From assembly GCA_949825065.1 (NCBI GenBank), contig OX463863.1, positions 15,174,345 to 15,238,344 of the forward strand: a stretch of DNA of 64,000 nt, given 5' to 3'. Source of the DNA: Odontocerum albicorne (Eukaryota; Arthropoda; Insecta; Trichoptera; Odontoceridae). Each line of letters opens with the position of its first letter. Position 1 is the stretch's first letter. Below the pieces are notes generated by a model, which had not been told where the DNA came from, made no database searches, and was given only the letters and a program-made list of their open reading frames with translations. Shown here one piece after another: positions 22,653-33,400 of this stretch. Made by a program: the position numbers and the translations under genes.

Positions 22653-24525
22653 CTATGACCTGGAATCATTTGAAATATTCAAACATTTGGTTTATAATAT
22701 GTTCAGCCGTTTCACGTAGAGAAGCATAAAACTATATTCAGTTTCAGATATTCTTAAATGATAACTATCCTGACATGACCATCTTCTTTGTCAGTGGTGT
22801 GTGGATTTATTTTTGGGAGTTCTTTTAAAAATATTTATGATGTTATATGAACACTGGACACATGCATTACACTACATCTAAAGCTTAATGTGCTACTGTC
22901 GCATATCAATTAATTTTAAATATAAAATGTTTGAAAAAATATTTTGATTGAATTGTACAGAACATTCCATTTTGAATGGGTGAAACACTAAATTTTAAAT
23001 GTAATTTTTTATCAAAAGTTAAGAAAGTCAAATTTAAATCAAAAAGCTTGAAATTGTGACAAAAAATTTATATAGGTAATGGGAAAAGGTGTAAAATCTC
23101 AATTGTAATCATGTTTCTGTGATCTCTATCCCAGCAGATCAACTGTCAAAATAAGTTGAGGTAAAAATATGCCTTTATAAAACACAAAATGTCAGTTTAT
23201 CAAGCAGTGCACACTGATACAAACAATCACAGCGAAGCGGTCAGAATGAACCACTAAATCAATACCGTAATCAACTCTCAAAAACGGAAAAAAATACAGA
23301 TAAAATAAATTACATACAATTAATACCTAATTGACAGTTCAATTTAACAGAAATAACACACTTCTTTTTTAATAATGGCCATGCAATCCTATATCTGATG
23401 GAGTAAACGCAGTGTCTCTTCATTAATAATGGCCGTTAGCTTTTATGTATGAAGTATACGCAACATATGATGTATTTTCTTCTTGATTAATGGCTGTAAT
23501 CTATATATGAAGCAACTCTCGCAACGCAACTCTTAATCGATGACGAGCCCAAATGATGCCATAGAAACAACCATAGACACTAATTCTCGCTCTGTAGGAC
23601 AGGTTTGTTTCTTCGTCTTCTTTTTGCAGAATGGCTTCTTGTTTTGTTAAAAAAATCATAATTCAATGAACAAACACTCTCGTTTTGCTTTAGATTTTAC
23701 GCGGTAAAATATAGACACAACAGCGTAAAAGTTAAAGAAAGTGCAAATGCACCTTAAATACGAAAGTCTGATAATAAAATATAAAAAGTCGCGAGAAAAA
23801 AAGAATATTTCATAAAAAAAAATACTTTTAATGTCCACAATGTGAACTCTCTTATATGAAGGAGCACAGATAACCTTAACCTTTCCCTTCCTGTGCTAAT
23901 AAAAATCCGCGTGTTCCGGTGTTGTGTATTCAATACACATGTAACAATAAGCGATTTAAAATCGGAAAAATAAGAATATTCGTAGTCAATCGCTTGCATT
24001 AATTAAATTTGTATTGAAAAGTATTAATAATTTAAATTTTATTGCTGAAAACATGAAAAAAAAATCGGCCGACGTTCACAAAACGGGCGAAGAGACCACC
24101 TCAAATTGATGCCCGAGAGTTACTGAAGCGAGCGAACTGAGATTCTATTTCTTGAGTTCCCATACAATGAAGTAGAGTAAATTACGTCGCTTCCTCACCC
24201 AAAGCGGTTTTTTAGAATGAATATACCTACGTCACACACTGGCACACGTTTGATTGTATTGGTGAATTTATTCCCGATTTTCACAAAATATGTCTGACGT
24301 GGCCGATAAGTGCTAATTATTATTAATATAAAACATTGGCAAATTGCTTGGATAAATAATTAGTTTCACTTAGTGCTGAAAGTACAAGATTAAATGGCCG
24401 TAAATAAAAATAAGATAGATGATATATACCTAACACAGATTGCTTTCTTCTTCTTTTTGTGAACCCCTAAATATGAAGGAGCATAGATTGCCTTAACAGA
24501 TGGAACATTGCTTGGATAAATACTA
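22653..24525 (-). repeat. Zinc-finger unit 5' flank, gene B
   Basis: Upstream region of gene B, collinear with those of A and C. It carries two insertions absent from the gene A flank: one at about 23632-23840 and one at about 23872-24320 that begins at a TTAA. Both are also present in the flank of gene C (42820-43440), which shows that B and C flanks share a more recent ancestor with each other than with A. Confidence 0.7.
23872..24325. mobile_element. TTAA-associated repeat, first copy
   Basis: A segment starting CTTAACCTTTCCCTTCCTGTG includes a GC-richer core (gttcacaaaacgggcgaag...). The gene A flank has the uninterrupted target (gccttaatagatggaacattgg). Related copies lie at about 43045-43445 and, inside a piggyBac, at 35488-35961, where the terminal phrase appears inverted as cacagggaaggaaaggTTAA. 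It is probably a nonautonomous piggyBac-type element. Confidence 0.5.
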
Positions 24526-25819
24526 GGTTAGTCAAAAAAATTTAAAAGCGGAAATAAAAATACATTTTTTTTTTGGGGGAAATTACTTTTATTGCTCAGT
24601 ATAGTCTCCCATAAGATCAATACACTTGGTCCAACGATCTTCCAACTTTGATGTCCCATCACGGAAGTGACTTTCTGGAAGGCCTGCAAAATACTCCTCT
24701 ACGACGACGGCTATAACCTCTTCGTTTGATGAAAAATGCTTTCCACGAAGGAATTTTTTGAGGTGTGAGAACAGCCAGAAGTCAGAGGGAGCTAAATCTG
24801 GCGAATAGGGTGGATGCTGCAACAATTCGTACCCCAATTCACTGATTTTCGCGATGGTTTTTTGAGCTGTGTGAGCAGGTGCATTGTCTTGATGAAAAAT
24901 GATTTTTTTCTTCTGCAAAGCGGGTCTTTTTTCACAAATTTTTTCACCCAACTGGTCCAAAAGGTCACAATAATAATCAGAGTTGATTGTCTTACCAGTT
25001 TGGAGATAATCTATCAATAAAATTCCTTTTGCATCCCAAAAAACTGACGCTAACACCTTCTTGGCCTATTTCTGGACACGAACTCGCTTCGGAGCCAAAG
25101 TGCCTGGTTCACACCACTCCTTAGCCTCTTGTTTTGATTCAGGATCATGGTGGTAGACCCAAGTCTCATCCATAGTGATGAATCGACGCAGAAAATCCTT
25201 TTTATCCTTTCGAAATTGCTCCAAATGTTGCTCAGAAAGTCGCATTCGAACGTGTTTTTGTTGCATTGTTAGCAAATGCGGCACCCATTGTGCACACAGT
25301 TTTTTGAAACCCAAAACTTCAGCCAAAATATGCCATGTTGTTCCATGTGAGATGTCTATAGTGTCAGCTATCACATCCACAATCGATCGATGATCTTCCA
25401 AAACCATATCCTGTATTTTCGCTATGATATTTGGTGTTGATGCACTTTTTGGACGTCCTGAGCGTGGATTGTCTTCAACGCTTGTACGGCCACGCTTAAA
25501 CTCCAAAACCCATCGGTGAACGGTTGGAAATGAAGGAGAAGACTCCTTTAATACTTTCACCATCTTTGCATGGATCTCAGTAGCCGATAAACCTTCCAAA
25601 ACAAAGAATTTAATCACTGCACAATATTCGGATTTTTCCATTGTTAAAAAATACACTGACACGTCAACTTCAAATGGCTTGTAAACAAAGAATGAATTGA
25701 CAGATCGAAATGAAATTTTGAGTAAGTTCTTATGAAAGATGAAATATTAAAACGGCGTAGAAATTTTCGTTTTTCTACTGCTCCATAGATGTCGCTTTCA
25801 AAACTTTTTGACTAACCAG
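24526..25819 (-). mobile_element. Irritans-type mariner with one stop codon
   Basis: A 1.29-kb element has inverted ends GGTTAGTCAAAAA (24526 inward and 25817 inward) and TA on each side. The minus strand encodes a full-length transposase (24589-25641 from MEKSEYC): helix-turn-helix region with GRTSVEDNPRSGRPK, WVPHLLTMQQ, FITMDETWVYHHDPESK (first Asp), HQDNAPAHTA (second), HPPYSPDLAPSDFWLF (third). A single TAG at 25066-25068, between RVRVQK and AKKVLASVFWD, interrupts an otherwise open frame. It is a recently disabled copy by its condition. Confidence 0.88.
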
Positions 25820-25839
25820 TAGTTCAAAAATAAATAAAG

Positions 25840-26505
25840 AATTTTATCCAACTTTTGTTTCGTTGGCTCATGCTGTTTGGATTTCTCGGTTCTCAGATAT
25901 TCAAACATATCACTTTAAAATGTCCACCAAACAGTGGTACTATGTATAACTGTTATAAAAAGCGATTTTCATTGGTATTGCTCGCAATTGTGGACGCGCA
26001 ATATAAATTTGTTTCTGTGGATGTTGGAAGTTATGGTAAAGACAGTGACAGTGCTATATTTCAAAGGTGTGAACTATATAATTTAGTGAAAAACTTTTAT
26101 CTCAATATATCATCTGACAAACCACTATCTGGATCGACAGAACCAGTGCCTTACGTGTTTATCGGCGACGGCGGCTTCAAATTAGAATAGTTTTTGATGA
26201 GACCCTTTGCAAGAAAATCGATAACAAATGACGTGAAGAAGACAAAATTCAACTAAAGACTCAGCAGAGCACGTGTTGTTGTGGAGTGCACATTTGGAAT
26301 TATGGCGAAAAAAATTCAAACAATAAAAACTGTCAAGGCATCAAACATGTTTACATAATTTTTTGCAAGCTGAAGAAGGAGCGTGGTCGTATGCAAATGA
26401 AAGCATGGAGGACGCGATACAAGCATTTCGACCGACTTGGATCTAGTAATTTAGCATTTGCAGTAAGAGATAAATTTGTTAATTCCTTCGATAGCTAATT
26501 GAAAA
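25840..26505 (+). mobile_element. PIF/Harbinger transposase fragment
   Basis: Plus-strand coding resembles HARBI1-like DDE nucleases: HITLKCPPNSGTMYNCYKK, VLLAIVDAQYKF, VDVGSYGKDSDSAIF and PYVFIGDGGF (second acidic site) in 25855-26190. After a frameshift come LSRARVVVECTFGI (catalytic Glu) and KKIQTIKT near 26265-26325. The first Asp region and the N-terminus are missing. Terminal repeats were not found. Confidence 0.8.
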
Positions 26506-27299
26506 GTTAATATAACCTATGTAATAAAAGTTAAGAATTAAACACACGCTTAATAAAACCTATTTTTTACTTACCACTCTCACCTCCGATTTTCTCACTT
26601 CTATTCCTCATTTATACTGCACCCCGTTTCAGGTTTTTTGGGGGAGAAGCGAACAGTTGCTGTTAAAATATTTATGAAAAATTGTAACTGAAATGAGGGT
26701 ATAAATATATCAAACCCATTCAATAAATCCGAATTACTCACTTTACTTAAAAACAATAATAACTTAGTGCATATTTACAAAATGACATTAGTCTGCAAAG
26801 AATTTTCTCCTCTAGAGTAAGGCGTTGGATTTTGACATTTTCCCAATACAGGAGGGGAGGTCAATAAATTAGAGGAATGAAGGGCGCGGTAGTGCGCATG
26901 CGCATGTTCCAATAATATGACTCATTATTAATATATTCACAGAGTTTTAGTTTAATTCTAAGAGTATTGTTTAAGATATCGTAGGGAGAGTATGTATTTA
27001 AGAAAATTTATTAGATACAAAAAAAATTATTTAATAATTAAATGTCAATAATGGTAGACTATAATGCAGAAATAATAATTTGTCTGCGTTTCTCTGCAGT
27101 AGTTTATTCCTTCTTTCTCCGTAGATAATACCCGCCTCGCTGCATATCACATCCTTTGGCTGGGTATGCTGCCAAGAGGTGGTGATAAGCATAGTCGAAC
27201 CAATTTGATAGTTTGAATAAATATCTATATTTTTTACCAGCCTCTCGGGTAACCAGGTACCCGGTCAGATAAGTTTCCTGATACTCAATACCCGGCAAT
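26506..27299. other. Gene-poor stretch
   Basis: No gene is supported. A 64-codon minus frame at 27104-27298 has no recognisable domain. Short GC-rich words (tgcgcatgcgca near 26896) stand out but have no partner. Confidence 0.4.
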
Positions 27300-28075
27300 T
27301 TTTAGTACCCGGAACATCACAATCCTCCATCAGCATCTACGGATGTCCAAAGTCAATGCAAGGTAGATATCCAGAATGCTCACGCCAATTCAAAAACAAT
27401 GTGTTGAATGTTCTCGACAGTTTTTGGACCTCTGAAGAAACATCACAGATGAGATTTTGAGCTGAATTGTTACTGAAGATGAAACTTGTGTTCATCATTA
27501 TAAGCCTGAGTCGAAGCAGCAGTCCACTCAGTGACATAAAAAGGGCACACAACCCCCTAGAAGTTAAAAGTGTTGCAATCGGCAGGAAAAATTATGGCTA
27601 TACTTTTTTGGGATGCAGAAAGCATACTGCTGATAGATTACAAAGATAAGGGAATCACAATAACTAGAGATGACTACTCTGGTCTGCTGACGGAGTTAAA
27701 AGAAGCTGCGAAGGAGAAAAAGAGAGGAAAATGGATAAAAGGGATGCTGTGCGGCTTTTGCGTGTCAATGCATCCGTGCACAAAAGCAATTCTGCGTTGG
27801 CAACTCTTCACAACTTGTGCTTCCAAACATTAAATCAGCCTACCTACAGCTCAGACCTGGCTCCGTCTATTATTTGTTTCCAGATATGACAAAAGAACTT
27901 CGAGGGAAGAAATTTACAGACGATGAGGAACTTCAATGTGCAATTTTGACATATTTTGAGGGCAAAAGCATATCTTTTTTTCTCGGGTATAAATAAGTTT
28001 ATTGAATGATCTCAAAAATGTATTCAAGTTAATGGTGAATGTATTGAAACAAAATATTTCCCCTTCATTCTGCGA
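27300..28075 (+). mobile_element. Mariner fragment, longer copy of the 4145 element
   Basis: Degenerate plus-strand transposase: VTEDETCVHHYKPESK near 27467-27520, IMAILFWDAESILLIDYKDKG (27590-27650), ITRDDYSGLLTELKEAAKEK, then decayed PTYSSDLAPS and ELRGKKF near 27840-27920. Many indels and stops. It shares breakpoints and flanks with 4145-4640, evidence that both descend from one duplicated block. Confidence 0.75.
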
Positions 28076-28270
28076 ATTTATTGACCACCCTTAATATATA
28101 CAAAAAAAATAATAGGAAATGAAAATGGCTGAACTGTTTTTTTAAAGAATTTAATTACAAAATATTCTGATTATAAACAATTTGCTATAAATTATATATC
28201 TTAGAAATCCGACACATTCGTGAATCATTCACAATTATTCATTTCAATATGAAGAAACGGCAGAATCAAG

Positions 28271-29285
28271 GGATACTGCTGCAGTGTTCTCCGAGAATGA
28301 TATCAGAATACACGAGGCAGATATCAAGCAGGAATGTGCAGGAGATATCAGCGCAGATTCCAGACATGTTGGTGATGACAGAGTAAGACCGACATTGTCC
28401 GCAGACCCAAGTAAGGGATACTGCTGCAGTGTTCTCAGAGAATGATATCAGTATACACGAGGCAGATATCAAGCAGGAATGTGCAGGAGATATCAGCGCA
28501 GATTCCAGACATGTTGGTGATGACAGAGTAAGACCGACATTGTCCGCAGACCCAAGTAAGGGATACTGCTGCAGTGTTCTCCGAGAATGATATCAGTATA
28601 CACGAGGCAGATATCAAGCAGGAATGTGCAGGAGATATCAGCGCAGATTTCAGACATGTTGGTGATGACAGAGTGAGACCGACACTGTCCGCAGACCCAA
28701 GTAAGGGATACTGCTGCAGTGTTCTCCGAGAATGATATCAGTATACACGAGGCAGATATCAAGCAGGAATGTGCAGGAGATATCAGCGCAGATTTCAGAC
28801 ATGTTGGTGATGACAGAGTGAGACCGACACTGTCCGCAGACCCAAGTAAGGGATACTGCTGCAGTGTTCTCCGAGAATGATATCAGTATACACGAGGCAG
28901 ATATCAAGCAGGAATGTGCAGGAGATATCAGCGCAGATTCCAGACATGTTGGTGATGACAGAGTGAGACCGACATTTTCCGCAGACCCAAGTAAGGGATA
29001 CTGCTGCAGTGTTCTCCGAGAATGATATCAGTATACACGAGGCAGATATCAAGCAGGAATGTGCAGGAGATATCAGCGCAGATTCCAGACATGTTGGTGA
29101 TGACAGAGTGAGACCGACATTGTCCGCAGACCCAAGTAAGGGATACTGCTGCAGTGTTCTCCGAGAATGATATCAGTATACACGAGGCAGATATCAAGCA
29201 GGAATGTGCAGGAGATATCAGCGCAGATTCCAGACATGTTGGTGATGACAGAGTAAGACCGACATTGTCCGCAGACCCAAAAACG
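28271..29285 (+). repeat. Seven-copy 145-bp array of a zinc-finger exon-1 segment
   Basis: Seven head-to-tail units begin at 28271, 28416, 28561, 28706, 28851, 28996 and 29141, all exactly 145 bp. On the plus strand each encodes the middle and end of exon 1 (DTAAVFSENDISIHEADIKQ, then ECAGDISADSRHVGDD) with an extra VRPTLSADP not found in genes A-D. Each ends CCCAA|GTAAGG, the family's exon-1 donor, except the last. The period is not a multiple of three, so the frame shifts between units. Units differ at only a few sites (gattccag/gatttcag, agagtaaga/agagtgaga). There is no MDPQLHK start. It lies on the strand opposite to genes B and C. Confidence 0.92.
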
Positions 29286-29339
29286 CATATTTTCCATCTT
29301 TCCAAAATATATTACGGTGAAATATATTTATTCGAACTC

Positions 29340-30436
29340 AATGTGAAAAATTTGAAGAATCAAAAGAAATGTTGGATAATTTGGCAAGATTCCAAAACTT
29401 TTGCAACCGAGTCACATTTACTATTGTTTAAATTAAAAAAGAAACTTGGTGATAATCTCACAGGACCAAGTGTGTTCAGTGAACTTATATTTTTGAAATA
29501 AAAAAATTATATAAAAATTATGAATATCCAATATTTCATTATGTTTCATGAGTGCTGTTCAATGAATGACAAAATTATTCAAATACAGTGAAGTGAAAGA
29601 TATTTTAGTTGGCGAGAACCAGCCCTTGACTTTCATCTTATGCGGAAGCTGCTCCTACTACCGAACTTTGCAGATAACATCTGCACCACCAATTCTCGAA
29701 TTAATTTTGCCCAATAGTCTTCATCAATTCCACAATGTCATGTTTTCTCAACCTTTTTATTTATCCACTTTTCCATTCACCGAGAGTTGGATCTTAAAAT
29801 CATAATTTTCTTGTTCGCAATCACAGTGGAACCTCTGTTTATAATTTTACTGTTAACTTTACTAGAGTCCCAAATTATCATAACAGTGATGATTTTGATG
29901 TCCTAACAAAATACCCTACGTAGGGCTTTCCATCACAATGAATACACCAAGAATGCCTTCCCACATTGTCCACAAGTGTAGGCCTCACTCCAGTATGAAC
30001 CCTTGAATGGGGTATTACATTTGCATTATCAGAGAATATCTTCACATATTTCTTACAGTTATAAGGCTTCTCTCAACTGTAAAGCCATTTGTGAGATTTT
30101 AATGTACCTTTAGTTGAGAAAGTCTTGCACAATTATCGCAACTGTACAGCCTCTCTCAACTATGAAGCCTTTCATGGGATTTTCAAGTAACTTTAGCTGA
30201 TGAAGTCTTTTCACAACTATCGCAATTGTACAGCTTCTCTGCACTATGAATCTGTTCATCACATTTTAAATGGCCTCTTTGTGAGAATGTCTTATCACAT
30301 TTTTCACAATTTTAATGCTTCTCCTCACTATGAATCCTTGAATGGTATATTAAATTTCTATGCATGTTTTCTCCCAATTTTCCTAGCATCTATTCACGGT
30401 GAATCTTTAAATGGCGTATTAAACTCACATGCTTAG
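29340..30436 (-). pseudogene. 3' flank and decayed fingers downstream of gene C
   Basis: Positions 29350-29840 match the flank at 5100-5580. From 29930 to 30436 the minus strand holds broken fingers past gene C's stop codon, matching those at 5690-6060 (FSDNANVIPHSRVHTG, CEKCDKTFSQRGHLKC-like). Frames are broken repeatedly. These are either former 3' fingers of the ancestral exon or part of a duplicated unit. Confidence 0.65.
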
Positions 30437-33400
30437 TTAATGTTTTTCCACAATTTTACAGCTGTAAGGTATCTCTCCACTGTGAATCCTTTCATGAAAA
30501 TTATAACTACTTTTATGTGCGAATGTCTTACCACATTGTTTACAGCTGTAAGGCTTCTCTCCACTGTGAATCCTTTCATGTAAATTTAAACTACTTTTAT
30601 GTGCGAATGTCTTACCACACTGTTTACAGCTGTAAGGCTTCTCTCCACTGTGAATCCTTTCATGAGAATTTAAATCACTTTTTTGTGAGAATCTTTGGTC
30701 ACATTGTTTACAGCTGTAAGGCTTCTCTCCAGTATGAATTCTTTCATGACGTTTTAAAATACCTTTAGTTGAGAATTTCTTGACACATTGTCCACAACTG
30801 TAAGGTTTCTCTCCACTGTGAATCCATTCATGAGAATTTAAAAGATTTTTTTTTGCGAATGTCTTATCACATTGCTCACATCTGTAAGGTTTCTCTCCGC
30901 TGTGAAACCTTTTATGAGAATTAAAATTACTTATATGTGCGAATGTCTTATCACACTGTCCACAGCTGTAAGGCTTCACTGCAATATGATTTTTTTCATG
31001 ATATTTTAAATATTTTTTGACTGAGAATGTCCTATCACATTGTCCACATCTGTAAGGTGTCTCTCCACTGTGAATCATTTCATGAGAATTTAAATTAATT
31101 TTACTAACAAATGTCTTACCACATTGTCCACAGCTGTAAGGCTTCTCTCCAGTATGAATTCTTTCATGACGGCTTAAATTATTCTGGCGTGAGAAAGTCT
31201 TACCACATTGTCCACAGCTGTAAGGCTTCTCTCCAGTATGAATTCTTTCATGATATTTTAAAGAACATTTATCTGAGAAAGTCTTATCACATTGTCCACA
31301 TCTGTAAGGTTTCTCACCACTGTGAATCCTTTCATGAGAATTTAAATGACTTTTATGTAAGAATGTCTTATCACACTGTCCACAGCTGAAAGGTTTCTCT
31401 CCAATATGAATCTTTTCGTGACGTTTTAAATTAACTTTGTCTGAGAAAGCCTTATCACATTGTCCACATCTGTAAGGTTTCTCTCCACTGTGAATTATTT
31501 CATGACGTTTTAAAATACCTTTGTCTGAGAAAATCTTATTACATTGTCCACATCTGTATGGTTTCTCTGCACTGTGAATCCTTTTTTCATGATAATTTAA
31601 ATGACTTTTATGTAAGAATGCCTTATCACACTGTCCACAGCTGAAAGATTTCTCTCCAATATGAATCCTTTGATGAGATTTTAAATAATTTTTGACTGAG
31701 AATCTCTTATCACATTGTCCACATCTGTAAGGTTTCTCTCCACTGTGAATCTTTTCATGAGAAATTAAATTACTTTTATGTAAGAATGTCTTATCACATT
31801 GTCCACATCTGTAAGGTTTCTCTGCACTGTGAATCCTTTCATGAGAATTTAAATGACTTTTATGTAAGAATGTCTTATCACACTGACCACAGCTGAAAGG
31901 TTTCTCTTCAATATGAATCCCTTCATGACGTTTTAAAATACCTTTGTCCGAGAAAGTCTTATCACATTGTCCACATCTGTAAGGTTTCTCTCCACTGTGA
32001 ATCCTTTCGTGAGAACTGACATGAAAAATGATTTCATTGCATTTTTTTTTACTGAATTGGTTACTCACATCACCTGAACCTAAAAACATGTGAAAATCAA
32101 CAAAAAATATTCAAGGGTTTAAAAGAAAGAACATACAGTCTGGCAAAAAAAAGTAGTAAATTAATGAGGGCGCTGCAATCGCCTGATTGGCAACACCGTA
32201 GTTGTATATATCTGATTGCAAAAATTGACTAACCCACAAAAAAAAAAAATTGTCGCAAAAAATAAACACTAGCCGTTTTTATGCACTTAGCTACAATATA
32301 AAATTTTATATAAAAAAAGTATAAATGGTATTTAAAAGTATTCTGTGGAATTTCTCATTTTGCAAAATAATTTTACTTTAGCTAATCAAGGTAAATTTGA
32401 AATAAATTTTGAAAGTTTCCTGAAAAAGCATTGCTTTTTAAAAAATCAGATCGAGATATCAAAATCAATACGACAATTTTTGCTTTTTACTTGACGCAAT
32501 ATCATTTCGTTTGTAACTCGAAATTCTTGATATTATATGATTTACTACAAAAAACTCAATCTACACTGGGAACTATCAAAGTTAGGGCAAAAATATATTT
32601 AACTAGAAATGAAAAATCAAGATTAAGTTCATGAAATCTTTATTAAATCAAATTCATAAAACAAAACCAAAATAATTATGTTTATTGTAATATAATCTGA
32701 ATTCAAAAATTGAACCACAGTGTGACCATGTTCTCCTAGAATTCTGTCTATTTCATATATGCGCTCTGGATTATGTTTTTTTACAAATTCTTTTTTAGGG
32801 AGGGTTTCCGTAAAGACGGATCAAAGGAAATGTTGTTTTCTAGGAACCATAATTTAATTTAGTTTATTTTCGACGCTGAAGATGGTGCTTTGTTTTCAAT
32901 GTTATTGTGGTAAGGCGCATTATCCATTACAATTATGGATGCTTCCGATAAATTGGGAATAAGTTTTTCTATCACCCATTTTCTTAAATTGTGCGCATTC
33001 ATTTCAGAGTGACAGTCTTCCTTCTTATTATTTCAACTGAATATAAAGAGCGCATTAGGTACGAAACCTTTTTCACTTCCTGCATGTACAATGATCCATC
33101 TTTTACCCTTGGCAATATCACGCTGCACTCCATTCACATCAACCGATTGCCAACATTTTTGTATTTTATACGACGAATGTATATAACTTTAATTTAAATA
33201 CACGACATTTTTTTCTCAATTTTTCAGGCAAACTTTTGTTGTCCATTATAGCTTTTAAATAACCCTCCTTTTTTGCTGCGATATTTGTCCTTTCCATGGG
33301 GAAACTACGGTTTGACGTGCATTTATTGTATACGAAACCGATGGAAAATAATATTTTTCTCAAATACTCACAGCTACCATCAAATTCCATGTCTTCTTTT

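Noticed and set aside
28271..29285. CRISPR-like array
   Set aside because: Units are contiguous with no unique spacers, and the repeat is an exon fragment in a eukaryotic genome.
28266..29305. Overlapping minus-strand frames across the 145-bp array
   Set aside because: They are antisense readings of exon-1 sequence and repeat with the array; the sense strand carries the recognisable coding.
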